Positions 1 through 7,926 of a stretch of DNA of 64,000 nucleotides are shown in pieces. Location: the NCBI GenBank assembly GCA_035275065.1, contig DATENM010000039.1:243182-307181 (forward strand). Reading direction: 5' to 3'. Below the pieces are notes generated by a model. It made no database searches. It was not told the DNA's origin and saw nothing but the letters and a program-made list of their open reading frames with translations. Position 1 is the first letter of the stretch. The number at the start of each line of letters is the position of its first letter. Made by a program: the position numbers and the translations under genes. This DNA is from Blastocatellia bacterium. Its GTDB lineage: Bacteria; Acidobacteriota; Blastocatellia; UBA7656.

Positions 1-636
1 GAGTTCCTGCGCCTGATGGATGACACGTCGTTGATTCAGCGGATTGCGCCGCAGGCGCGCAACCTCGAAGGCTATCTCTTCCCGGACACCTATAACTACA
101 CGACGAAGACGACGGCCGAAGAGTTGGTTCGCGCCATGGTCAATCGCTTCAATGAAGTCTTTACGCCGGAATGGGGCACGCGCGCCAACCAGGCGAACCT
201 CACCGTCCATCAGGTCGTGACGCTGGCTTCGATCATCGAGCGCGAAGCGAAAATCCCCGACGAGCGGCCACATATGGCCTCGGTCTTTTTCAACCGTTTG
301 AAGATCGGCATGCCGCTCGGCAGCGACCCGACCTTTATTTACGCGGCGATTTTGGCCGGCGATTACGACGGCAACCCAAATCAGCCGCGCCACCGGCAGC
401 GCCAATCCCCTTACAACACCTATCTGGTCAGCGGCCTGCCGCCCGGCCCCATCGCTTCGCCGGGCCGCGCTTCGCTCGAAGCCGTGCTTAATCCCGACCA
501 GACCGAAGACCTCTACTTCGTCGTCAACAGCCGCGACGGGCGGCACAAGTTCTCGCGCACCGCCGCCGAGCACGACGCCGCCGTTTCAGAATACCGGAAG
601 CTGCAAAAAGAATTGCGCGAAGAACAGAACCGCTGA
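1..636 (+). CDS. mltG: Endolytic murein transglycosylase MltG, 3' part (5' end outside window)
   Basis: MltG is an inner-membrane lytic transglycosylase that cuts nascent peptidoglycan glycan strands and so sets strand length. The frame is open from base 1, so only about the last 210 residues are present and the membrane anchor and LysM-like part lie outside. The family signature LEGYLFPDTY is near the start, followed by ASIIEREA with the catalytic Glu, and YNTYLVSGLPPGPI plus SPGRASLEAVLNP near the end, all in the order expected for the YceG-like catalytic domain. It ends with TGA at 634-636 and converges on the HtrA-type gene across a 31-bp inverted repeat. Identification is firm; the missing 5' end is due to the window edge. 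Confidence 0.95.
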   Translation, partial: EFLRLMDDTSLIQRIAPQARNLEGYLFPDTYNYTTKTTAEELVRAMVNRFNEVFTPEWGTRANQANLTVHQVVTLASIIEREAKIPDERPHMASVFFNRLKIGMPLGSDPTFIYAAILAGDYDGNPNQPRHRQRQSPYNTYLVSGLPPGPIASPGRASLEAVLNPDQTEDLYFVVNSRDGRHKFSRTAAEHDAAVSEYRKLQKELREEQNR

Positions 637-646
637 CCTGCGGTCA
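632..646. other. Small hairpin over the mltG stop codon
   Basis: CTGACC-TGC-GGTCAG forms a 6-bp stem that includes the stop codon of mltG. There is no T-tract directly after it. It may help 3'-end stability; the function is inferred only. Confidence 0.4.
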
Positions 647-648
647 GG

Positions 649-765
649 AAGGCAAAAGTAAAAAGTAAAAAGGCAAAAGGTCGGCAGGGGATTAAATAAG
701 TAGCCTCAGGCTATCTATTATTTCGGCTCCGCCACTTTTGCCTTTTTACTTTTTACTTTTGCCTT
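649..765. repeat. Perfect 31-bp inverted repeat of AAAAGTA-type heptads
   Basis: The left arm is 649-679 and the right arm 735-765; they are perfectly complementary over 31 nt with a 55-nt spacer. The arms contain the tandem unit AAAAGTA flanked by AAGGCAAAAG. It fills the gap between convergent mltG and the HtrA-type gene, and the right arm ends one base before that gene's stop codon. Poly-T stretches in the right arm could help terminate transcription in both directions, but the tandem build is shared with other repeats here that lack T-tracts. Confidence 0.92.
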
Positions 766-1935
766 TCACTGCTCCTGTGGCGGGCGTTCGCCGAGGCGCA
801 CAGGGACGGTCGTGTTGTTGCCGTCGCGCAGGACTTCGACCTGAACGGTTTCGCCAGGCTTCTTGTCTTGCAGCGCGTTTTGCAGATCGTCGCTGCTCGC
901 GACCTTCTTGCCATCTATGCCAACGATGATGTCGCCCATGCGCTGAATCACGATGTTGCCCCAGACGTCCTGGTTGAGCGCCGCGCTGCGCAAGCCGGCA
1001 ACCGCCGCGCCGCTGCCGCGCACCACATTGCTAATCATCAGCCCTTCGGCGACCGGCAGCTCGAAGGCGCGCGCCAGTCGCGCATTGATGGGGAACGAGC
1101 CGACGCCGAGCCACGGGCGCGACACATAGCCTTTGCTGATCAGCTCGGGAATGATCTTCTTGGCGACATCTATCGGCACGGCGAAGCCGATGCCGACCGA
1201 ACCGCCGCCGTTCGGGCTGTAGATAGCGGTGTTGATGCCGATCTGCTCGCCTCTGGCGTTCAACAGCGGCCCGCCCGAATTGCCGGGATTGATTGAGGCG
1301 TCGGTCTGAATCGCGCCGTTGATCGTGCGCCGCGATGCCGGATCGTTCAAGGGGCGCTCAAGGCCGCTGATGATGCCGGTCGTCAGCGTTCGCTGCAAGC
1401 CGAACGGATTGCCGATAGCTAAAACTTTCTGGCCGACCTTCAAACCCGTCGAGGTGCCCAGGCGGATCACCGTCAGCTTGTGATCGCGCGGCGGCTCGAT
1501 CTTGATGACCGCCAGATCATTGTCGCGGTCGGTGCCGACCAGCTTGCCCATGTACTTGTCGTTCTCGACCTGTACTTCGAGTTGCGTCGCCCCCTGGACC
1601 ACATGAAAGTTGGTCAGGATGTAGCCTTTCTCATCGATGACCGAGCCGGAGCCGGTGCCTTCCGAAGGGTAGATGCCAAAGAGCGTTTGCTGATACACCT
1701 TGCTGGTGATATTGACAACGCCGGGGCTGTAGACTTGATAGATTTCGATGTTGTTCTGCTCGTCGGTGGCGACGGTCGGATCGGCGATGGCGACCGGCTC
1801 CAATCCGGCGCCGAAGCTGCCGAGACCGCGGCCCGATTTGTCCAACGTGCGCTGCGCCAGGACGATGACCAGAACCGCAAACAGTGCCGAGAGCATGGCA
1901 ATCGCTACCAGTTGCTTGCCGGAGACGCGATACAT
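766..1935 (-). CDS. HtrA/DegP-type trypsin-like serine protease with PDZ domain
   Basis: Envelope protease of the S1C family, expected to degrade or refold misfolded periplasmic proteins. The 389-residue product has one N-terminal membrane segment (about 10-28), a trypsin-like domain with His111 in NFHVVQG, Asp140 in DRDNDLAVIKI and Ser220 in NPGNSGGPL, and one PDZ domain (about 290-380). A single PDZ and the anchor make it more like DegS or actinobacterial/acidobacterial HtrA than DegP. The start was placed at 1935 because AAGGAGG (complement of 1944-1950) lies 8 nt upstream; the frame is open further upstream but without a comparable site. It converges with mltG. The exact cellular substrate cannot be told from sequence. 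Confidence 0.93.
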   Translation of the reverse strand: MYRVSGKQLVAIAMLSALFAVLVIVLAQRTLDKSGRGLGSFGAGLEPVAIADPTVATDEQNNIEIYQVYSPGVVNITSKVYQQTLFGIYPSEGTGSGSVIDEKGYILTNFHVVQGATQLEVQVENDKYMGKLVGTDRDNDLAVIKIEPPRDHKLTVIRLGTSTGLKVGQKVLAIGNPFGLQRTLTTGIISGLERPLNDPASRRTINGAIQTDASINPGNSGGPLLNARGEQIGINTAIYSPNGGGSVGIGFAVPIDVAKKIIPELISKGYVSRPWLGVGSFPINARLARAFELPVAEGLMISNVVRGSGAAVAGLRSAALNQDVWGNIVIQRMGDIIVGIDGKKVASSDDLQNALQDKKPGETVQVEVLRDGNNTTVPVRLGERPPQEQ

Positions 1936-2191
1936 AGTTACTTCCTCCTTCATCATAGCTACGACTCCCAACCCATTATGGTAATCCAAAGGCGCGCGTT
2001 CAACCATCAGCCGGCGCGCTTATCAATAACGCCTTCACCGCTGGTCGGGTTGCGCCATTTTCGCTCAGGGTTGTTAAGAGTTTGTAAAGAAGTGGAAGAA
2101 GTCGGCGCAGAAAAAGAGGCCGGCACACAGACCGGTCAAAAGACACGGGCCCGTGCGCCAGCCTATCCCAAAGTCAGTTTTGTTTGTCTGC

Positions 2192-2341
2192 TCACACAAC
2201 TGTGCGGCGACCGCTCAGCAGGTTGATGATCAACACGACCGCGGCGATAACCAACAACAAGTGAATCAGCGCGCCGCCGACGTGGCCGACCAGGCCGAGC
2301 AGCCACAACACTAAAAGAATGACAAAGATTGTCCAAAGCAT
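2192..2341 (-). CDS. 49-residue two-helix membrane protein, DUF5670 (lmo0937) type
   Basis: A very small hydrophobic protein starting MLWTIFVILLVLWLLGL and ending LLSGRRTVV. It has two membrane helices (about 3-18 and 24-42) separated by GHVGGALIH, which is the pattern of the lmo0937/DUF5670 family, common as a single-copy or multicopy small protein in soil bacteria. Its role is unknown; stress association has been suggested for relatives. A GGAGGG box (complement of 2347-2352) lies 5 nt before the ATG. It is oriented like the HtrA-type gene, 256 nt downstream. I worked it out directly by translating the reverse strand. Confidence 0.85.
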   Translation of the reverse strand: MLWTIFVILLVLWLLGLVGHVGGALIHLLLVIAAVVLIINLLSGRRTVV

Positions 2342-2677
2342 CGTGTCCCTCCATCTTCAGTTTGTAGTTACGCTCTGCCCGCATCGCCAGCTATCGGCTT
2401 CTGCGTCGAACGCTCACTCTTACTAGAGCAATGGCTGTGCCATCAGCGGAGAAGTTGCGGATAGGCCCAAGATGCGGAGAAATAAGTCGGTTTTGAAGGC
2501 CGCGGAGGAGCGGCCGGCGGCGTGCGTATCCTATCTTTACAAGCAAAGCAATGCAGTGTATCGAATGTCGCGTGGCGCGGTCAGCAGAGAGGAAAAGCAG
2601 GCCCGACGCGGGCGTTGCGCGAGGCGCGGCGACAAGGGGTATGACCTGTCGCCGCGCCTCGCACTCGTTGCCTTCTC
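2342..2677. other. Intergenic stretch with one strong hairpin
   Basis: About 336 nt between the small membrane protein and the matrixin-like gene. I see no convincing gene. It contains the 16-bp palindrome listed at 2619-2662 and must hold the promoter of the small membrane protein gene, but no clear -35/-10 pair stood out. Confidence 0.5.
2619..2662 (-). terminator. 16-bp perfect hairpin downstream of the matrixin-like gene
   Basis: The arms are 2619-2634 and 2647-2662, perfectly complementary, with a 12-nt loop. It lies 16 nt past the stop codon of the minus-strand metalloprotease gene. No T-tract follows on the minus strand, so it is better read as a 3'-end stabilising hairpin or a Rho-dependent end than as a classical intrinsic terminator. 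Confidence 0.45.
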
Positions 2678-5533
2678 CTAAGGCTGGGTCAGGCAGTTGG
2701 GAAGGGCCACATCGCCCTGCTGGCCCCATTGGGTGAAGATGAAGGACGTATAGTTGGCCGACGATTTCGGGATGATCCAGATGCCTTGCGAGGCGCGCCA
2801 GATACCGGGATCGGCTTTGCCGTCACCGTCGAAGTCACCGACGACCGGCGTGTCGCCTAAGGAGGGGTAGCCTGCCGGCACAAACAGCGGCTGGCCCGCC
2901 GCGAAGCTGTAGCCGTGGCTCGACAGCAGAATCGCAAAGGCCGCGCTCTGGCCGCCTACAGGCGCCGCCATATACCCGATGTCGGCTTTGCCGTCACCAT
3001 CAAAGTCGCCCGCAATGGGCTGCAATCCAGCGCCGCCCCAATTGAAGAACTGTGCGTTGTTGGTGTTGTAGTTTGCAGACGACTTCAAGAAGCCCCATAT
3101 GCCATTGCGATAGTAGCCGAAGTCGGCTTTGCCATCCCCATCGATGTCGGCAACGATGGGCATATCGCCCTGCTGGCCCCACTGGGTGAAGATGAAGGAC
3201 GTATAGTTGGCCGACGATTTCGGGATGATCCAGATGCCTTGCGAGGCGCGCCAGATGCCGGGATCGGCTTTGCCGTCACCGTCGAAGTCACCGACGACCG
3301 GCGTGTCGCCTAAGGAGGGGTAGCCTGCCGGCACAAACAGCGGCTGGCCCGCCGCGAAGCTGTAGCCGTGGCTCGACAGCAGGATGGCGTAGCTCGCGCT
3401 CTGGCCGTTAGCCGGCGGCACGACGTAGGCGAGATCGGCTTTGCCGTCGCCATCGAAATCCGCGACGACGGGCGCCATGCTATTGCCGCCCCAATTGAAG
3501 TAGGTGCTGCTGTCGAAGCCGAGATTCTTCGACGATTGCAAAAAAGCCCACATCCCGTTGCGGTAAAAGCTGACATCGCTCTTGCCGTCGCCGTCCAGAT
3601 CAGCCGCCACGCGATGCGGCGGCGCGCTGCTGCCGACATTAATGGCGACGTTGGGTGACATCGCGCCGAAAAAGCCCGTGACATTATCATTGCGGTACAT
3701 CTGCCACTGGAAGTTATAGGTGCCGGGCGTCGTCGGCGCGGTCGCCTGGAATGTGATGTTCAGTTGCTGGCCCGCGGCTGTCGGCAGCAAGCTGTCGAGC
3801 GGCAGGCCATTGCCGCCCCAGGTCGAATTCAGCGCCGGGTTCTGCGAGCCGAGGTAGTACATGCCGGCTTCGTTCCAGTTTGCCGTGCCGCTGTCCAAGA
3901 AGATGATCGTCGCGGTGAAGACCTGGCCGGGGCTCAATGTGCTCGGCACCGACTGCGAAATGAATTGCGCATTGTAAGTCCCGCCGCCGCCGCCGCCGCC
4001 CGCCGAGTTGATGGTGATCGATAGCGGCTTGCTGGCGGTCGCCTGCGTGGCTGCCGAATCGTGAACCTGGACGGTGAAGTTCGCCGTCATTGCGGTCGTC
4101 GGTATGCCGTTGATGACGCCGGTCAAGGCGTTCAGCGACAATCCCGCCGGCAGCGCGCCGCTCGTCAGGCTCCAGGCGTAAGGCGGTGTGCCGCCGGTCG
4201 CTTGCAGCGTTGCCGCGTACGCCGTGTTGACTGTGCCGCTGGGCAGCGAAGCCGTCGTGATGCTCAAGCTGCCGCCACCGCCACCCGAGCCGGGGTAGAT
4301 CGACACGATGCCTGCTTTGTCGTCATCCATGACGGTGGCGCATCGGCCATCGAAGTGCGCGTAGGCATACATCGTCCCATTGGGATCGGCCGTGTGGCCG
4401 AGCCCCATCGCATGGCCCATCTCGTGGGTTGTGATCTCGCGCACATTGCAGTGGTCGTTGAAATAGCAGCTCGCATACGGGTTGAACGAGATGAAACCGC
4501 CCTGCGCCTGTCGGTAGGTGACGCCGCCGATGACTGTGGTAGTGCCGTTCCAGCCCAGGCCACCGAGCGCCAGGACCCCCGAACAGCCTGTGCCCGCCGA
4601 CCAGCGGCCATCACAGGAGTTGAACAGAATCAGGTTGAGGCCACCGGCTTCGCGGCAAGCGCCCGTCGTCCCGCCGTTGATGATCCGCAAAGAGGTGCCG
4701 GGAACCGCGCCCCAGCAGTTCATCGCCGCCGTGACGTCGTCCATGATCTGCGCGTTCGGCGCGCCGTCGGGATTGACCAGGAAAGAGACCGGCTGGCCAC
4801 TGTCGGGCTCGAACCAGCGCGGGTGCGAGCTGCTGATGTAAGTCCATTCGGCATGAATGTCGCCGTGGCCGGCAATCTTCTTGTATTCGGCGGGCCGCCC
4901 GTTCAAAGGCAGATTCGCGTAATAGGTCTGCTGAAACTGTTCGGAGCGCTCAAGGTTGGCCGCCAGCCGCTCGCGCACCATCGCGAGGTAGCTGTTCTTC
5001 TCCATGCGGTCGGTGATCGTGCGCGGCGACTGCTTGCCGAGCGCTTGCGGGCGCAGCGAGGTATTCTCGTCCGATTCGCCGCGCTGGTAGTATTCGCGCC
5101 CGCTGGCTTCGTCTTTGACGACCGTGAATTTGCCGAGAAACATCTGGTAGGTGCGCAGGCTGCCGTCCTTCCAGGTGTCGAGGTAGAGCAATACGCGCTC
5201 GTCGCGCTTGAACTGCGGATTGCCCCAGACCGTCAGGCCGCGGTCGCCGACTTGCCCGCCAAGCTCTTTCAAGACGATGCGGCGCTCGCTGATCTGGCCT
5301 TTCAGAACTTCCTGAACCTTGACCGTGATGTAGGTATAAATGCGATCCTGCTGGCTGTCGTAGTTGCTTTCGATGCCCAGGACTTTCCCGGTGACGATGA
5401 CGCGGGCGCCGACGATCATATCGTCATCGGCCATCGGCACGATGGTGGTGGCCGAAGTCGGCTGCGCGGCGGCCAGCAGACCGAGCGTCAGCACGAAGAA
5501 TTGAATAGATGCCGATTTGAATAAGCGGATCAT
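2678..5533 (-). CDS. Secreted matrixin-like zinc metalloprotease with Ig-like and FG-GAP repeats
   Basis: A 951-residue secreted protein. A signal peptide (about 1-28, ending PTSA) precedes an N-terminal region of about 200 residues, then a metzincin-type domain with HEMGHAMGLGH at about residues 370-380, which supplies three zinc-binding His and the catalytic Glu. Gly-rich linkers (GGGGGS, GGGGGGG) separate a putative-Ig (He_PIG-like) domain and a second beta-sandwich from a C-terminal array of FG-GAP/VCBS units with calcium-binding DxDGDGKAD motifs, at least six copies. The start at 5533 has GGAGG 5 nt upstream. The C-terminal repeats are nearly identical at DNA level. Likely an extracellular protein-degrading or adhesive enzyme. 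Flanked by long gaps, so probably monocistronic. Confidence 0.88.
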   Translation of the reverse strand: MIRLFKSASIQFFVLTLGLLAAAQPTSATTIVPMADDDMIVGARVIVTGKVLGIESNYDSQQDRIYTYITVKVQEVLKGQISERRIVLKELGGQVGDRGLTVWGNPQFKRDERVLLYLDTWKDGSLRTYQMFLGKFTVVKDEASGREYYQRGESDENTSLRPQALGKQSPRTITDRMEKNSYLAMVRERLAANLERSEQFQQTYYANLPLNGRPAEYKKIAGHGDIHAEWTYISSSHPRWFEPDSGQPVSFLVNPDGAPNAQIMDDVTAAMNCWGAVPGTSLRIINGGTTGACREAGGLNLILFNSCDGRWSAGTGCSGVLALGGLGWNGTTTVIGGVTYRQAQGGFISFNPYASCYFNDHCNVREITTHEMGHAMGLGHTADPNGTMYAYAHFDGRCATVMDDDKAGIVSIYPGSGGGGGSLSITTASLPSGTVNTAYAATLQATGGTPPYAWSLTSGALPAGLSLNALTGVINGIPTTAMTANFTVQVHDSAATQATASKPLSITINSAGGGGGGGTYNAQFISQSVPSTLSPGQVFTATIIFLDSGTANWNEAGMYYLGSQNPALNSTWGGNGLPLDSLLPTAAGQQLNITFQATAPTTPGTYNFQWQMYRNDNVTGFFGAMSPNVAINVGSSAPPHRVAADLDGDGKSDVSFYRNGMWAFLQSSKNLGFDSSTYFNWGGNSMAPVVADFDGDGKADLAYVVPPANGQSASYAILLSSHGYSFAAGQPLFVPAGYPSLGDTPVVGDFDGDGKADPGIWRASQGIWIIPKSSANYTSFIFTQWGQQGDMPIVADIDGDGKADFGYYRNGIWGFLKSSANYNTNNAQFFNWGGAGLQPIAGDFDGDGKADIGYMAAPVGGQSAAFAILLSSHGYSFAAGQPLFVPAGYPSLGDTPVVGDFDGDGKADPGIWRASQGIWIIPKSSANYTSFIFTQWGQQGDVALPNCLTQP
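2711..2930 (-). repeat. Direct repeat copy A inside the FG-GAP region (about 220 bp)
   Basis: 2711-2930 matches 3164-3383 almost base for base, with only a few substitutions (for example ATT to ACT near the start). The offset is 453 bp, that is 151 codons, so the reading frame is kept. The repeat encodes one FG-GAP unit pair and its linker. Confidence 0.9.
3164..3383 (-). repeat. Direct repeat copy B inside the FG-GAP region (about 220 bp)
   Basis: Second copy of the block at 2711-2930. The near identity, including synonymous sites, points to a recent tandem duplication or gene conversion and makes the stretch liable to copy-number change or short-read misassembly. Confidence 0.9.
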
Positions 5534-6172
5534 ACTTGCCTCCACAAATGGGACCCCTGCGATGGAATGACGCCAGCTCGTAAACTGCTGCGCGACTTGC
5601 TGCGTTCCCACTTGCCGGACGGCTTGAACAGCCGCGCCACGGCAGCGCTTCAGTCTGAGGCAGTTGCTGCTAGACGATTAACTGTTTAGTGCTGCAGGGG
5701 CTTACTCACATCGGAATCGGGGCAAAGGCTTCACCGCTTTTCCGACCCGGAGCTTATCAAGTTACGAAATGAGATCGCTTAGCTAATACTAATTCAGGGG
5801 CTAATCAACCTGCAGTCGTGCTAGTAAATCACAGGCACGGACCTTTGTCAAACGTAAGAAAACCAAGCAAGATCAAGGCCAATCTTCGACCCTTGCGCGA
5901 TACGAATCGGCGCTCGCACAAATCCGGCAAAAGACGACAATGGCTTACCGCAATGGGTAAAGTCGGTGGCCGCAGCCGCCCTTTCGGTTCACGCCGCCTC
6001 GGCTTAGAAAGGAGACGCCGCCCATCCGTGCGACAAATTGTGTCATCTGGCAGCGCCGTTTTCTCGCATCGCTCGGAACCAATGACAAAGGATCAATTGA
6101 CTTTGCCGCCGCCGCGCTTTTACACTCGCCTTTGCGCGGCGCGCCGGTCTGGGCGCTGAGAACCACGACCCC
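5534..6172. other. Long intergenic region between divergent genes
   Basis: About 640 nt between the start of the metalloprotease gene and the start of the glycosyltransferase gene, which diverge. I see no gene, repeat or recognisable RNA in it. Its centre (about 5650-5900) is richer in A+T than the flanks, as expected for promoters of both genes, but I could not assign a specific -35/-10 pair. Confidence 0.5.
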
Positions 6173-6925
6173 ATGAAGCTTTCCGTCGTCATCCCTGTCT
6201 TCAATGAAGCGGCCACCATCGCCGAAGTCATCCGCCGCGTTCAAGCCATAGACCTGCCTAAAGAACTGCTCATCGTTGATGACGGCTCGACCGACGGCAC
6301 GCGCGACCTGCTTGCGCAACTCGCGGCGCGGCACACGAACCTGCGCCTTTTTCTGCAACCGCGGAATCAGGGCAAAGGCGCGGCGCTCAGGCGCGGCTTT
6401 CAAGAAGCGACCGGCGATTACGTGCTGGTGCAGGACGCCGACCTGGAATACGACCCGGCGGATTATCCTGTGCTGCTGAAGCCGCTCGTCGAAGGCAAAG
6501 CCGATGTCGTCTACGGCTCGCGCTTTTTGACGACCAAAGAACACCGCGTGCTGTTCTTCTGGCATTCGGTCGGCAACCGGCTGCTGACGCTGATCTCGAA
6601 TATGTTTACGAACTTGAACATGACCGATATGGAGACTGGCTACAAAGTCTTCCGGCGCGAAGTGATTCAAGCCATCCGCCTGGAGCAGAATCGCTTTGGC
6701 TTCGAGCCGGAAGTGACCGTGAAGATCGCCCGCATGGGATTGCGCATCTACGAAGTCGGCATCTCGTATTCGGGGCGCACCTACGAAGAGGGCAAGAAGA
6801 TCGGCTGGCGCGACGGCGTCAAAGCGCTGTGGTGCTTGCTGAAGTATTCGGTCAAAACACCGCGCACCAAATTTCAGACGGCCCCGCAGAAACCCCAGCC
6901 GAGCGACCAGGCGTTCGATCACTGA
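6173..6925 (+). CDS. Family 2 glycosyltransferase (DPM1/polyprenyl-phosphate sugar transferase type)
   Basis: A 250-residue GT-A fold enzyme that probably moves a sugar from a nucleotide donor to polyprenyl phosphate. VVIPVFNEA opens the Rossmann-like half, VDDGSTDGT (35-43) binds the nucleotide, [11 protein letters not shown] follows, and QDADLEYD (Asp88, Asp90) is the metal-binding DxD-type motif. Length and order match soluble DPM1-like enzymes without the C-terminal membrane helices of ArnC/GtrB types. The stop codon directly abuts the stop of the convergent transglutaminase-like gene (6925/6926). Acceptor and sugar cannot be told from sequence. Confidence 0.9.
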   Translation: MKLSVVIPVFNEAATIAEVIRRVQAIDLPKELLIVDDGSTDGTRDLLAQLAARHTNLRLFLQPRNQGKGAALRRGFQEATGDYVLVQDADLEYDPADYPVLLKPLVEGKADVVYGSRFLTTKEHRVLFFWHSVGNRLLTLISNMFTNLNMTDMETGYKVFRREVIQAIRLEQNRFGFEPEVTVKIARMGLRIYEVGISYSGRTYEEGKKIGWRDGVKALWCLLKYSVKTPRTKFQTAPQKPQPSDQAFDH

Positions 6926-7921
6926 CTAGGGGCGATCTTTGAAGGTGTAGAAGTGATGGTGGCCCGTGGGAAAGATGGTGAGCAACAGCCCTGCAATGTC
7001 GTGCCGCCAGTTCTCAGGAAATCGCTGGTACAGGTCTTCGTGTATCAGGCTGGGATCGAGCCGCAGCTCGCGATAGCTGGCCACCTCGCCGTCGCGGTTA
7101 CGGTAGACCGTTCCGTAAGTCGGATCGTACATATGCCACGCGTTGCCATAAAAGACTTCGACGACCGCATGCGTGCCCGGCGGTATCTGCCCATTGCTCA
7201 AGTGAATCTCGCGCACCTTATAGTTGCCATTGCGCAGCAGCGTTGCCATGGCGGTGCTAAGGTGGCCGCAATAGCGCGAGCCGCTCTCCAGAATGCGACG
7301 CGGCGTGCCGATCTCCCACTGCGTTTCGTCGTAATTGAGCTTGGTGGCGACATACTCATTGACCGCAAGGATGATCGCTTCGTCGGTCTGCTTGCCCGCG
7401 GTGATCTGATTATAGAGGTCGCGGTAAAACGCGCCGTTGGCCGCATCATAATCCTCGTAGGAAACCGTTGTGATGCCGGGCAGGTCGCGCAACGTGACGG
7501 CTTTGCCGCCATCAAACGCCAGGTCGCCCAGCTCGATGATATTCTCCCAGGGTGCTTGCGGTGGCGAAACGGAAATCAATCTCCCGGTTTCGCCGTCCCT
7601 TGACAGGATGAGGTCATAGCTCGCGCCCGGATACCAGGTGACATCGAGCAGCAGGAAGCGCCCCGCCTGATCGCTCAGCGCCGCCCAACCTGAGCGTGAA
7701 TCGAGCGCCTGAATCTGCGCCCCGGCGACGCCGACCTTGCCGGCGAGAGAGACCAGTTGCGGCGCGTGGCCGCGCCACCGCGAAACTCTCATCTCGGCTT
7801 TCACGATGACGCGATGCGCTTGATGCCGCAGCTTTTCGGAGAAGAGCAGGCCCGCCAGCAGCGCCACCAGCAGCGCCGCGAGAAAATAGAAACCAACGCG
7901 TCTGACGGTCGCAAGCGTCAT
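6926..7921 (-). CDS. Membrane-anchored transglutaminase-like cysteine protein
   Basis: A 331-residue protein with an N-terminal membrane helix (about 8-28), a beta-rich middle and a transglutaminase-like core. The Cys-His-Asp triad is visible as Cys218 in SRYCGHLSTAM, His251 in PPGTHAVVEV and Asp266 in HMYDPTYG. In bacteria this fold acts as protease, amidase or cross-linking enzyme; in polysaccharide loci it often sits beside glycosyltransferases and glycosidases, which is the case here (GT2 on one side, clan-A glycosidase on the other). A GAGG box lies 9 nt before the ATG and inside the divergent glycosidase gene. Substrate unknown. Confidence 0.82.
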   Translation of the reverse strand: MTLATVRRVGFYFLAALLVALLAGLLFSEKLRHQAHRVIVKAEMRVSRWRGHAPQLVSLAGKVGVAGAQIQALDSRSGWAALSDQAGRFLLLDVTWYPGASYDLILSRDGETGRLISVSPPQAPWENIIELGDLAFDGGKAVTLRDLPGITTVSYEDYDAANGAFYRDLYNQITAGKQTDEAIILAVNEYVATKLNYDETQWEIGTPRRILESGSRYCGHLSTAMATLLRNGNYKVREIHLSNGQIPPGTHAVVEVFYGNAWHMYDPTYGTVYRNRDGEVASYRELRLDPSLIHEDLYQRFPENWRHDIAGLLLTIFPTGHHHFYTFKDRP

Positions 7922-7926
7922 AAGAG

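Noticed and set aside
649..765. Ordinary Rho-independent terminators as full explanation of the heptad repeats
   Set aside because: Most have spacers of 35-90 nt and no T-tract, some lie inside genes, and the tandem unit structure is not needed for termination. A terminator role for some is still possible.
4061..5524. Long open frame on the plus strand opposite the metalloprotease gene
   Set aside because: It is antisense to a gene with clear domains, has no ribosome binding site and its protein is Arg/Ala/Val-rich without any motif; such frames arise from the GC-rich third positions.
5818..6159. Possible gene before the glycosyltransferase
   Set aside because: The frame gives a basic, motif-free product with no ribosome binding site; treated as intergenic.
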